This document shows, one piece after another, positions 22,600-32,514 of a DNA stretch of 64,000 bases. A program made the position numbers and the translations under genes. Under the pieces are notes generated by a model, which saw only the letters and a program-made list of their open reading frames with translations, had not been told where the DNA came from and did not search any database. Origin of the DNA: Odontocerum albicorne (Eukaryota > Arthropoda > Insecta > Trichoptera > Odontoceridae); assembly GCA_949825065.1 (NCBI GenBank), contig OX463859.1, forward strand, positions 19,624,699 to 19,688,698, read 5' to 3'. Every line of letters begins with the position of its first letter. Within the stretch, counting starts at the first letter, position 1.

Positions 22600-23235
22600 C
22601 AACTTATCACTATAAAAATATTAAAAGGATAATTTATATATGTAGTGCCGTTTAGGGAGGATTCTTTCTCAAAAGCTCACTTTCTCAGACTTCAAGCCCA
22701 CATATATTTTTTAATGAGACCTTCCAAAAAGCATTGTCTTCAAGTGCTTCCTAAAACTGTACACGCCACCCTTGTATCTGATACTACAATACAGACTATT
22801 CGACGCCACAGGACCATCAACGGCAAAAGCTTTTTTATAATACCCCGTCCTATTGGATGGATTTATTGTAGAACAACCAATTTATTAGATAAATAAATAA
22901 TTGGTTTTAAAGTTCTACTGATTTCCGAAGGAACATCTTTCATAAAAAGATTTGAAAGGAACAATGAGTACACCCAACTAAGAAACTTGAATACAGAAAG
23001 AAAAAGTTTGAAATCGATCCGTTTGCGACACCTAAGCCAGTGTAGGTTTTAGAAGTGACATAATATAGCTATATTAACGATTACCATATATCAGCCTAGC
23101 AGTTGCATTGAAAAAAGGCTGAATTCTAGAAATTTGTGAATCAGGCACACCAAAATAAATAAAGCTACAATACCCCAGACGCGACACAACAAATGAATTG
23201 ATATGAGTTTACATTGCTGGCAACAAGCTTTTATT
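22600..23235 (-). mobile_element. LINE-E copy, C terminus of ORF2
   Basis: Minus strand, in order: ISRIQPFFNATARLIYGN near 23085-23140 (family pattern 'LQxVQNAAARLI'), then LKPTLA and RFQTFSFCIQ near 23000 (family pattern 'LHWLPVxxRIxFKLxxLVYK'). KTFAVDGPVASNSL follows near 22820, then FRKHLKTMLFGRS near 22720, ending in a stop. Several frameshifts. It is collinear with the C-terminal ~170 residues of CR1-like LINEs; 5' truncated. Confidence 0.7.
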
Positions 23236-23299
23236 ACTGGCAAAACTAGCACACGTCTAAGCACATTGATTATTGTTACCAGATGAATTATTTTACTAG

Positions 23300-23385
23300 A
23301 CTGAGACCCTTTTTAACCATCGAGAATTGTACCCAGAATATCTAGATGGTCAATAGTCGGACGAACTAGACCACGGAGGTCGTCA
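23300..23385 (-). mobile_element. SINE-A head fragment
   Basis: Minus strand begins GACGACCTCCGTGGTCTAG, with GGTACAATTCTCG in the B-box position; strongly diverged. Confidence 0.5.
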
Positions 23386-23514
23386 CTAGTAAAGGATTTA
23401 AGTATACTTATCAAACAGAGTTCTGTGTGCCATTAATATATTAAAAAAGCTCCTTGTTATGATGCCTATACTTCTACACACAGAAAGAAATAGGTTATAA
23501 GTCTAGCTTTTAAT

Positions 23515-23645
23515 AAGGTTTCTTCAACATCTTTTCTGGTTGTTTGGGAAGAATTGCCACGTAGCAATAAATTCTTCCAATTGTATTGTATACGAACCAA
23601 GTGTAATGCATTATATTTTTATTATTATATACACATATTCTCATG
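23515..23645 (+). mobile_element. SINE-A tail fragment
   Basis: AAGGTTTCTTCAACATCTTTTC, TGGTTGTTTGGGAAGAATTG, CCACGTAGCAATAA, ending ATTGTATTGTATACGAACC and AGTGTAATGCATTATA. The head is missing. It shows well the distal tail used to define SINE-A. Confidence 0.65.
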
Positions 23646-24482
23646 GAACCAGTTTAATTTGTCTGAATAATAATTAAACATATCAAAATAATTTATGAAA
23701 ATTGATTCTGTTTTTTTAGTAAGCATAAAAATTTACTTTACTTAAAATACTAAACCAGGAACTAAATAAAGAAACATGAAATATTTGGGTAGACACTGAG
23801 TTGATACCGCCGAAAACCAACGCAGTTTTTGCAATTACAATTTAAAAAATATTTTTTCAATGGCGTATTTTTTTTATTTATTAATATAGTGCAACTCAAA
23901 GCGCTACTCAAAAATGTAACGAAATAAAGTCTCAAAGTAAGATAAAACTAACTTGGTAATTATTAAGGACAATCCCACCAGACCATTGACAAAGGTAATG
24001 TTTCCTATAATTTTTGGACATATCAAATTTATTACAATCAAATAATGAGCATGATCTGTAAGGCTTTAAGAAAACCGAAGGTGCTTTTAAGAGCTTTGCG
24101 TCTTGTCAGTAACCAGGAAATTTATTAAAATAATTAGAGGTATTATACGAGTATTTTATCTAAATATTCACTTTTTACTCATTTTTTTTTAATAAGAGTA
24201 GCAACAGGCATAAGTGAATTCTGAAAAATATAATGTGTTTTACTGACTGGACATTCCAAAAAGAAAAAACAATTCTGACAACATAAAATATAACCTTCGT
24301 CCTAATTACAAGAGATACAATAAAAACTTTGATGTTTTTGAAAAAGCAATTCAAATTACATAAAAAACGATTTAAATGAGAGCATCCCTCTTAATATGTG
24401 GAATTTTTTATACATTAAGGAATGGAAACAATGTCGATTGAAAGAAGATGCAATTTTGATATAAAAAATAAGTGTTGAGATG
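23646..24482. other. AT-rich non-coding DNA, nothing recognised
   Basis: No coding motif, repeat or element end was identified. Confidence 0.5.
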
Positions 24483-24690
24483 ATACGACCACATAAAAAG
24501 AATGACCGATGAAATGTTTATAAAAAATCGTATATAACATACGAGTAGTAAAGAAGATACGTGAAGTTTACGAAGACAAAGAAAAAAAAGAGTTTTTGAA
24601 AGAGAGAAAACTTTTAGATTTAGAGAGTTTTCACAGTGTGGTTGTGAAAGAAGCGAAATGCCTGTGCCAGGATAGAAATAAGTGGAAATA
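24483..24690 (+). pseudogene. LINE-F ORF2 C-terminal remnant
   Basis: RWYDHIKRMTDEMF-like wording near 24485 fits the 'WYGHVxRMxDxR' segment found after the RT domain in many LINEs. About 150 bp later VVKEAKCLCQDRNKWKYF fits the 'A-x-D-R-x-x-W-R' segment that follows it in the same proteins. A frameshift and stops lie between. No intact frame. Confidence 0.55.
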
Positions 24691-24780
24691 TTTTTTTTTG
24701 TGATGATTTTGAAAAATATACTTTTAATCAGCTTTTATCCTGGATAGTTCGTTAAACATTAACTAAGCAGTATTCTCTGA

Positions 24781-24862
24781 ACTAAGTTATTACAACGGTA
24801 ATGTAATGGAAAGAAAAATCTCACGTAAAGTTTACAGACAGCTTTTACTAACACTATTAACT
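24781..24862. repeat. 82-bp direct repeat, left copy
   Basis: It aligns end to end without gaps to 27877-27958 with roughly 14 mismatches. The pair brackets the GC-rich block, SINE-B and Jockey J. The divergence is high for a target-site duplication around such an open RT frame, so an older tandem repeat into which the elements inserted is likelier. Confidence 0.75.
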
Positions 24863-24879
24863 ATTAGGAGGTGGCGTGG

Positions 24880-25550
24880 TATAGCTGATTGTTCACGCCA
24901 AAACCGGCGTGACGTAAAATCCGCTCAGATCCACGCGGACGGAGCGTGACCGTTAAGTGATGTGGGGGTAGACCAGATGGCCATCCACGCGCGGGGCGAG
25001 TGTCATCCCCGAGAGAGTCAGTCGCCATCCACGCGTGTCGGGAGTGTCATCGACCCGGACGAGTGTACAGTGCAATTAAAAGGTGACGATTTCTCACGTG
25101 ACTCGAATTGGTGTATTTATGTACTCATATTAAAAACGCGTGTGTTACGTGCAGTTGAAATTTACTATATGTGGGCCAGTACCCAGTGCTTATAGGATCA
25201 ACCCAAACATTGTGATAAAATAAGTGTGGTGTACATACGTCAACCTCTCAGCCCAAACGACTTCCGCGCCATCACCACTAAACCTGTAAGTACCATTTCC
25301 TTTCCCAGTATTGGTTTTGGCGTAAGCCAAGCCACTGATATTTTTTTCCTCTTTCCACTGATTTCTTTCTTGTTACAGAATGAGCGTCTGCTTTTATTAA
25401 GCGTATTCGTAAGGAAAAATATCAGCCTGGGTTCTTCTCATACTGCTAGGTGGTACCAAGGATATACCATATCCACAATGTCATTATTCAGTTGATTCAA
25501 TATCTCTATACCACGCGTGATCGAGAGTATAGCCATGATATTCGTTCTGT
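24880..25550 (+). other. GC/CpG-rich block with a candidate intron
   Basis: In a ~30% GC setting, 24880-25080 is strikingly GC- and CpG-rich (CCACGCGCGGGGCGAG, CCATCCACGCGTGTCGGG). A canonical short intron follows at 25286-25378 (93 nt). It has donor CT/GTAAGT, branch-like CCACTGAT, a long pyrimidine tract and acceptor TTGTTACAG. A second donor-like CTGTAAGTTAG sits at 25548. Exon-like pieces would be about 24.9-25.285 kb and 25379-25548. I find no long coding frame, so this may be a spliced 5' UTR or non-coding transcript, or the 5' UTR/promoter of a retroelement. The position upstream of Jockey J hints at the latter. Confidence 0.4.
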
Positions 25551-25769
25551 AAGTTAGTACGTACCTAATACGGAGAGTGATTCCTTGCACGGCTATATTT
25601 ATTGGGAACATATCAATTGAGCGCGTCTTGTATCACGATACTGTTAAAACAACCTTGAAAAACCTTTAGTAGGGATATCGCAATGGATTCTTGCCCTTAT
25701 GTTTCGAAACTTCTATAATTACTTACAGTGAGAAGTTCGACATAGTGCGCATGTTTTGGGTTATCATCA

Positions 25770-26138
25770 ATTCTCCATCCTTACTGGGCTTCGTAGTAAA
25801 GGATCCCCTCGCCTCTCCAATGCCAATTCAGTTAGAAAGCGAAGCTGTGACAGGAAATTTTTTTAAGTGAATGATTCATTGCACACCAGCAAACTCACTG
25901 TTTTAGTGGATCCGATGGCACACCGAAGTGAGATGATGGGAGAACACTTGCATATTCTTTTTTCTCTTTTTGAAAGAATAGATATGACTGAAGTCATAGA
26001 TATTATTATACCCCCCAAACACTAGGCGGATAAAACGCCTGTGTTATTTGAGGGGAGTAGTACATCGCGGGATTTGAACCGGTGACCTTCCACACGGAAG
26101 TTCAGTGCCATGCATCTCACCACACCTTTGGGTAATCC
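25770..26138 (-). mobile_element. SINE-B copy 1
   Basis: Read on the minus strand, a tRNA-like head (GGTGTGGTGAGATGCATGGC, ACCGGTTCAAATCC as B box) is followed by ACACAGGCGTTTTATCC. The body carries TTCTTTCAAAAAGAG, GTTCTCCCATCATCTCAC and GCTGGTGTGCAATG, with a tail near GCCCAGTAAGG. The same order and wording recur at 34815-35212. This is a second tRNA-derived family, unrelated in its body to SINE-A. Confidence 0.7.
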
Positions 26139-26265
26139 CCGTCCAAAATTGGTCGTATCCTTGACAGACTTAAAACACGAAAAGCACCCGGCCCCGACAA
26201 TATACACAATAGTCTTCTTAAACAGTTACCACTCAAAGCGAGGATTTTTCTTACTAAAATAATAA

Positions 26266-27540
26266 ATGCTTCACTCCTTAATGGCTTATTTTCCGAGTAT
26301 TTGGAAAGTAGCCAATATTGTTTCTATTCACAAGCCAAATAAACCTACCGAAAATCCAACTAGCTACAGGCCCATCAGCCTTCTTCCAGATCTTGGCAAG
26401 ATCCTTGAGAGAGTGGTTGCCTCAAGATTAGTGTTCCATCACGAATCCAATAATACATTCCCTCATGAGCAATTTGGATTTAGAACAAGACACAACACGG
26501 TCCAGCAACTTACCCGTGTCGTGGAAGACGTGTCGATGGGCTTCAATAGGAACAGAAGTACTGGCATGGTACTGTTGGACCTCGAGAAGGCTTTTGATAC
26601 TGTCTGGCACGATGGCCTTCTTCACAAACTTCTCCTCACTGGCACTCCACTCTATCGTGTGAAACTACTTCAATCCTACCTTTCCAATAGAAGTTTCACA
26701 GTCACCACTCATCATTCTACGTCATCCGCCAGGCCCATCCCTATGGGTGTCCCCCAAGGCAGTATACTTGGACCATGTCTATTTAATATTTACACACACG
26801 ACATTCCTACTCCCCCAAACTGTAAACTCGCACTATTTGCTGACGATGCGGCATGCTACGCATCGTCCCTCAACGTGGATCGAGCTGGTCACCGTCTTCA
26901 GATTGCTCTTGAGATCCTTGAGAAATACTACCAGGACTGGAGGCTCAAAATCAATGACGCGAAAACTGAGGCCATCATGTTCTCCCGAAAAATCAAGGAA
27001 AGAGTGCCGTCGATGCCCTTATTCATCGGTGGTTGCCTGGTTGAGTGGCAGGACGTGGTTAAATACCTCGGCCTGCACCTTGACCGGCGACTGACATGGA
27101 AAACCCATTTGAATACCATCAGACAGAAGGGTCACAAGGGCATAGGGGCTATCAGTTCGATATTTCATCGACGCAGCTTCCTTTCACCCAAAAATAAGCT
27201 CCTCCTCTATAAAACCCTTATTCGTCCTATCTTGACCTATGCTGCACCCGTTTGGGGTAGTGTGAGCAATACGGATCACCTGAAACTCCAGAGAGTGCAG
27301 AACAAGGCATTCAAGATATCTTTTAACACCCATCCCAGAACAAATCTTACCCGACTTCACGCTGGACAGCGAGAAGAAACCCTACAACACCACATCCTCG
27401 CTTGGACCGTGAAGTTCTATAAAAGCCAACAAAATCACAGAAATCCCTTAGTCGCTGCCCTGGGGGCTTACGAGAGTAAATCCGACCTACGCTTCCGTTA
27501 TAAGCACAAGCTCCCGAAGCATTATCTGTTGCCTGACTAG
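26266..27540 (+). CDS. Jockey-type reverse transcriptase, truncated ORF2
   Basis: A 424-codon frame covers RT and the C-terminal region. Readable motifs are YRPISLLPDLGKILERVV (RT block 2), EQFGFRTRHNTVQQL, LLDLEKAFDTVWHDGLL (first catalytic Asp region), PMGVPQGSILGPCLF, LALFADDAA (FADD active site), WRLKINDAKTEAI, VKYLGLHLDRRLTWKTH and LIRPILTYAAPVWG. The DNA for the preceding RT block (APGPDN...) is present from 26142 but in another frame. A one-base shift around 26275-26290 separates SLLNGLF from YFPSIWKVA. The ATG at 26266 is therefore not the natural start. RTs of this clade copy element RNA at a nicked target. This copy lacks endonuclease and cannot move alone. The FADD residues are intact, so decay is modest. 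Confidence 0.9.
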   Translation: MLHSLMAYFPSIWKVANIVSIHKPNKPTENPTSYRPISLLPDLGKILERVVASRLVFHHESNNTFPHEQFGFRTRHNTVQQLTRVVEDVSMGFNRNRSTGMVLLDLEKAFDTVWHDGLLHKLLLTGTPLYRVKLLQSYLSNRSFTVTTHHSTSSARPIPMGVPQGSILGPCLFNIYTHDIPTPPNCKLALFADDAACYASSLNVDRAGHRLQIALEILEKYYQDWRLKINDAKTEAIMFSRKIKERVPSMPLFIGGCLVEWQDVVKYLGLHLDRRLTWKTHLNTIRQKGHKGIGAISSIFHRRSFLSPKNKLLLYKTLIRPILTYAAPVWGSVSNTDHLKLQRVQNKAFKISFNTHPRTNLTRLHAGQREETLQHHILAWTVKFYKSQQNHRNPLVAALGAYESKSDLRFRYKHKLPKHYLLPD

Positions 27541-27863
27541 TCCACCTACAGTATTAGCTGGGACGACCAAGGTCTGAGTGAATGTGATGGAATACAAGTA
27601 GCCTGAACGAGTGGACTTGTTTTTGCTGAATAATTAGTGTAAGAATTGTTATCTAGTTATAAGTAGTATGTAGGTGTTAATTATTTCTAAGATCTCATAT
27701 ATTAAGATTCAATAAATAAAATAAAATGATATGTAGGAAAATAAGTTTAAATAAGTTCATAAATTATAACATATAATTAAGATTAGTTAAGTAATAAATT
27801 TGTATATAGGTATAGCCTTGACAAATGTTTGTATAGTAATTTACTTGTTTAATAAAAAAAAAA
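27541..27863 (+). other. Jockey J 3' UTR and poly(A)
   Basis: Contains AGTAGTATGTAGGTGTTAAT and ends with TTTAATAAAAAAAAAAA. The same UTR, in reverse, spans 31079-31370 and, forward, 54195-54410. This fixes the 3' end of the family. Confidence 0.8.
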
Positions 27864-27876
27864 AGTAAATTTTTTT

Positions 27877-27958
27877 ACTAAGTTTATACAACGGTAACAT
27901 AATGGAGAGAAAAGTCGCGTGTAAAGTTTTCAGCCAGCTTTTACTAATACCATTCACT
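27877..27958. repeat. 82-bp direct repeat, right copy
   Basis: Partner of 24781-24862. Just outside the pair, ATTCTCTGAACT (24772-24783) and ATTCTCTAAACT (27970-27981) also match, consistent with a former tandem array. Confidence 0.75.
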
Positions 27959-27959
27959 G

Positions 27960-28289
27960 TAATACGGAGAATTCTCTAAACTGCAAATTTTGGCAGCAAT
28001 TCAAAACGAGAAGTGAATAGTGAAATTAATTTATTTGCACTCTTACAGCGTTCATAATAAATGTTGAATTGGAATATTGTTTCGACTCCACAGCGCATTA
28101 TGTCTATTCCAGATATATGAATCAGTTATCATTACCAAATAACATTGTTAGTATCCAATCATTTTAATTCAACTTTAAAGTTCCGATTCACCATATTGGC
28201 ATGGCTAAATTTTTAGTTAGTTTTTGTTTATATTTGAGATTTTAAACATCATTCTGGTCAGTTGAATTACATGCTAGTTAATACTTATA
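27960..28289. other. Non-coding DNA, nothing recognised
   Basis: AT-rich sequence between the 82-bp repeat and a SINE-A; no motif. Confidence 0.5.
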
Positions 28290-28440
28290 CGGCCTCCGCG
28301 ACCTCGTTGGCAAGATGCTTGTCTCCAAACTGAGAATTGCAGGTTTGATTTCCGTTGGTGTCTTTTTTAAATGTTAAATGATTTTAATCTGATTTTCACT
28401 CAAGGTCTATTTATGGTTGGTCGGAAGAGATTGACACACG
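28290..28440 (+). mobile_element. SINE-A copy
   Basis: Head (CGGCCTCCGCGACCTCGTTGG, CAGGTTTGATTTCCG), linker, AATCTGATTTTCACTCAAGG, then ATGGTTGGTCGGAAGAGATT at 28413. The distal tail is lost. Confidence 0.7.
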
Positions 28441-28624
28441 TGTTCGTGAAATATAATAGAAATATTCCTTTAAGAGACTTGAATAAATAGTGACAAAGTT
28501 TCAAATCATTGCGTTTACGATACTTAAGATAATGTAGACTTTTTGAATTTAGAAAGTCATATTGGCTGCAAACAACCAAAAAAGCATTACAAACCATTTT
28601 TTTCAACTGGCTTGAAATACCCAA
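28441..28624 (-). pseudogene. LINE-E-type C-terminal fragment
   Basis: A minus-strand frame reads LHYLKYRKRNDLKLCHYLFK then SLKGIFLL, matching the 'LHWLPVxxRIxFKLxxLVYKSL' segment of CR1-like LINEs. It is also present, more decayed, at 22980-23045. The frame runs into the inverted SINE-A tail, so its last residues are not LINE-derived. Confidence 0.55.
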
Positions 28625-28985
28625 ATTAAGGCATTAAAAAAATATTTTTGTTAACTGGCTTGAAACACCCAAATAAAGGTGAATAGGCATTAAAAAACAT
28701 TTTTTTTCAACTGACTTAAAACAGTCAAATTATGGTGAATAGGCATTAAAAACCCATTTGTTTCAACTGACTTAAAACAGCCGAATCAAGGTGAATAGGC
28801 ATTCAAAATCAATTTTCGTCAACTGACTTAAAACAGCCAAATTAAGGTGAATAGGCATTAAAAAACATTTTTTGTCAACTGACTTAAAGCAGCCAAATTA
28901 AGATGAATACGCATTAAACAACATTTTTGTTAACCGCGTTGAAACATCCAAATTAATATGAATATGTATTCAAAAAACATTTTCT
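28600..28985. repeat. ~65-bp tandem repeat, about 6 units
   Basis: Units contain CAACTGACTTAAAACAGCCAAATTAAGGTGAATAGGCATTAAAAA (shown here only as CAACTGACTTAAAACAGCC and GGTGAATAGGCATTAAAAA) with T-rich spacers. Divergence rises toward both edges, as usual for arrays homogenised from the middle. Confidence 0.85.
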
Positions 28986-28989
28986 TCAG

Positions 28990-29539
28990 CTGATACATTT
29001 TTGTCAATCTTAATGTTAAATATACTGTAGTTTTTTACTATGAATATTTTCCTGTGTCTGAAAAAAATACATATCACATTTTTAAACAAAAATCTCGGGC
29101 TGAGTTTAAACAACATGATTTTATTATATCATTGCTTGAATATTTTAACCCTTCCTTCCCTAGTACACATTGCTTCTAAAAACTTTAATATCTCTATAAA
29201 TATAATAAATACTGGGTTCGGATTTTAGGTATTTACACATTGAATGAAAAAATAATATTAATAATAATTAGCACATCCATATCAGAGATATTTTATCACA
29301 TCAGAGATATTTTGTGAAAATCGGGAATAAAGTCACCAATACAATCAAACGTGTGCCAGTGTGTGACGTAGGTATATATTCATTCTAAAAAAAAACACTT
29401 TGGGTGAGGAAGTGACGCCACTCACGTCTCACTCTCACTTTACTTCGGAATCTCAGTTTACAGTTGTGTTTCTTCCTTCGAGGTGTAACATAATAGCGCT
29501 CTCTCTCATGGCGAGATCAAATAAATGAGGTAAGCCGAA
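28990..29539. other. AT-rich non-coding DNA
   Basis: No gene motif. ATCAGAGATATTTT is duplicated near 29282-29312. A slightly GC-richer patch (29405-29530) with TCACGTCTCACTCTC precedes LINE-C copy 1, and its origin is unclear. Confidence 0.45.
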
Positions 29540-30387
29540 GGATCTTCTTCAGCCTTCATTCCCTTAAAGTGTTGCAAAGATTCCTTCCAGCCAAAACCAA
29601 AATTTTACTCGTACAATCTCTGCTCTTTCCGATTCTGGACTATGCGGACGTATGTTACTTGGATGTTATAAAGGAACAGCTGGACAAATTACAGCGTCTT
29701 CAAAATGTGTGCCTAAGATTAATTTTCAACCTACGTAAGTACGATAATATAACTTCATACCAGAAGGCATTGAACTGGTTGAATGTTAGAAATAGACGCC
29801 AAATTCACATAGTGTCTCTATTGTATAATAACCTTAACTGTCCTGCCACCCCCTCTTATCTCGCTGAAAATTTTCATCGTCTTTCCAATCATGGATTAGC
29901 ACTACGCTCAAACAGAGATTGTTTATTGGCCTTTCCAGTTCACCGCTCCTCTTTCTTTACGTCATCCTTTACTGTCCGTGCAGTGAGACTGGAATCAGTT
30001 ACTAACCAATATAAGACTCGCTCCGTCCTTGGTATGTTTTAAGAAGCGACTGAGATAACTCTTAATTTCCAGTCAGTAAAATAACGTGTTTCATTCCTGA
30101 TTTTTCTTTTCCTTTCCTCTCCACCATCCCTTCCTTTCCTTTTGATTGATGATATCTCACTTTGTATGAAAAATAATGTTCGGGTGATTGTCCGTCTTTG
30201 TGGGGTTCGTGGGCATGTGCTCACGCATATGTTTATGGATTTCGTGGGGATGGATAGTCATTTGAATGATTTATGAGACCACGTAACTTGCTTCATTTAC
30301 TTTTGTCTGGTTGGCTGGAAGAGATTGCCGACTGGCAATAATCCCGCCAGATTATATTTGCAATAAAAGTGTTAAATAAATAAATAA
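29540..30387 (+). mobile_element. LINE-C copy 1 (3' part)
   Basis: ORF2 C terminus (29569-30042), then a 3' UTR with CATTCCTGATTTTTC and GGATTTCGTGGGGATGG, and the terminal TCTGGTTGGCTGGAAGAGAT, TGGCAATAATCCCGCCAG. It ends in a TAAA-repeat tail (30374-30387). Most complete of five copies; all lack the 5' end. The (TAAA)n tail, not poly(A), is typical of LINEs that recognise a specific 3' sequence. Confidence 0.8.
29569..30042 (+). pseudogene. LINE-C ORF2 C-terminal region
   Basis: A 157-codon frame reads LLVQSLLFPILDYADVCYLD, LDKLQRLQNVCLRLIFNLRK, ALNWLNVRNRRQIHI and SSFFTSSFTVRAVRL. This is the segment after the RT palm in CR1/Jockey-group LINEs (pattern 'LVxSLIxPxLDYxDxxY...LxxLQNxxxRxI'). 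No catalytic motif is included. The expected WNQL (compare 47374-47745, which keeps VRLWNQLQTNIRFTPSLVCF) reads LESV here, and the frame ends early at GMF by frameshift. Fragment only. Confidence 0.8.
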
Positions 30388-31078
30388 CATACACAGTGTT
30401 AGTCCGTCTCAACTCTCAGTAGCTCTAGGGCATCCATTTGAGGTGATCTCTTCGCCCGTTTTGTGAACGTCGGCCGATGTTTTTTTCATGTTTTCAGCAA
30501 TTAAATTTCAATTATTATCACTTTCGACTTCAAATTTAATTAATTTCAGCGATTGGCTATGAATATTCTTATTTTTCCAATTTTAAGTCACTCATTTTTA
30601 TGTGTATTGGTGTGTATTGAATACACAGCACCGGAAAGGGCGGATTTTTTTAGCACAGGAAGGGAAAGGTTAAAGTCAAATTAATTCAGTGAAATACAAC
30701 ATATCGGAATATTTTCTATCGAATGTATGCAAATAATTTCACATAGTTGAATTTACGACTTCAATGGAGTGCCAAACTTTATTGTTGCATTCCTTTTGGA
30801 TGCATTCAAGCGCAACAGTTGGCAGAACTGCCGGAATATATTAGAATAATTAATGCACTAAAATAACATCCATGCCACGCCAGCTGCCTAGTATTCACTA
30901 TACAAAATTTATGCCAAGAACATTGCAATTTAAGCCAATTTGGGGCAAATACGGCGACAGTTGAATATTTTACCAATTGTGATCTGTTACTGAGTTATTG
31001 TTAAGTCAATTGTTGTTAGCTGGTTAGTTACATAGGATTTCCGACAGTATAGAGAGAGCAATAGTTAGAAAATATTAA
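30388..31078. other. AT-rich non-coding DNA, nothing recognised
   Basis: No coding motif or element end identified between LINE-C copy 1 and Jockey J copy 2. Confidence 0.5.
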
Positions 31079-31660
31079 TTTTTTTATTCAATAAAGTAAT
31101 ATATGAATGAAACATTTGCCAAAGACCTTACCTATATAAAACATTATATCTTAAGAACTTATCTAATTTACATAATATATTATAACTGAACTTGCTTAAT
31201 TTTAGTATCCTACATGTCATTTTTATTTTTAATAAACTTAAAATATAATTTCTTAGAAAAAGTTAACACCTACATACCACTTATAGTTAGATAACAAGTC
31301 TTACAACTAATTATTTAACAAGTACACGTCTACTTGTTCAGGCTACCTACATTCCAACACATTCACTCAAACCTTGGTCCTCCCAGTTGTAGGTGGACTA
31401 CTCGGTCAACATATGATGCTTCGGGATCCTGTGCTTATAGCGGAATGGTAGATTGGATTTACTCTCGTAAGCCCCTAGAGCAGTGATTAGAGGATTGCTG
31501 TGATTCTATTGGCTTTTAAAGAACTTCACGGTCCATGCCAGGATGTAATGCTGGAGGGTTTCTATTCGGCGTGAAGTGGGGAGAGGTTTGTTCGGGGATG
31601 GGTGTTGGAAGACATCTTGAATGCCTTGTCCTGTACACTAAAACTTTAGGTGATCAGTTA
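31079..31660 (-). mobile_element. Jockey J copy 2, 3' end only
   Basis: The reverse complement matches 27285-27863. The minus strand reads DKAFKMSSNTHPRTNLS (compare NKAFKISFNTHPRTNLT) and VNPIYHSAISTGS, followed by the shared UTR and a T run at 31079-31086 (the poly(A)). Several stops and indels; older than copy 1. Confidence 0.85.
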
Positions 31661-32514
31661 GAAAGTATAAAATTTCATACATGAGATACAGAATTAAATT
31701 TCAGCGTTTGATTTTTAGTCAACAGTCCGCAGTTTTCATACCCTTAAAAGACCCAGAATGTGCAATGTATATATGAAACCAGTGCTCTACAAATGTTCAT
31801 TATAAAGAAATAGCATGACAATATAATGTAGCGACAGTGCATGAATTTATTATTCACATCAATATTTTATTTTTGATTTCCTGATCATATATTTTTTAAT
31901 TTATATGTTTTCCTGATTGCGTATTTAAATATTTCACGGCAAGGTCTGGTATACCTGTCCATTTTGATTAAACTGAAACAAATGACACTGTTATTTTTTA
32001 TTTAATATATATTTTTTCAATATTATGATTAAATAAAAATATTGGTCGTTAAATAGGAAAATATGAGTATTTCTGTTCAAGAAAAAACGAGATTATATAA
32101 TATTTTAAAACAATATTCTTTTTTTTATTACAGCATGATACTAACACATGGAAGCAAATACAACACAATTGTTGATAATATAACATCTTCATAAATTATT
32201 GAATTGAGCTCAATACATGGTTTGTCAAATCCAAGAAAAAAATATCGTGTTAAAACTGAACGAGTGATATTGCTTCAAGACACAACATGGCGGTCAGTGT
32301 TACGGGCACGATAGTTCGATCGATAGGGTTAATATGTACAAATTTTGTTTGACGAATTATTTTTCTATTTAACAAGGCAAAATCTTATTAAAAAAGACCA
32401 CCTTACGATCAATACTAAGAGATAAACTTAGCTTGGATGACATACTGTAACAAAAAATGTAATGATTTTATACTATAATTAAACATTTTTATCAATGGAC
32501 GTTGCGTTTCTTCT
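31661..32514. other. AT-rich non-coding DNA, nothing recognised
   Basis: No gene, repeat array or element boundary detected. Confidence 0.5.

Larger units (their letters stand above)
26142..27863 (+). mobile_element. Jockey-like LINE (Jockey J), 5' truncated
   Basis: It begins within the RT domain (SKIGRILDRLKTRKAPGPDN) directly after SINE-B. It runs through the C terminus to a stop at 27538, and ends with a ~320-bp 3' UTR and an A11 run at about 27853-27863. ORF1, the endonuclease and the start of ORF2 are missing, as in dead-on-arrival LINE copies. Two shorter copies occur at 31079-31660 (minus) and 54195-54410 (plus, 3' UTR only). Confidence 0.85.
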
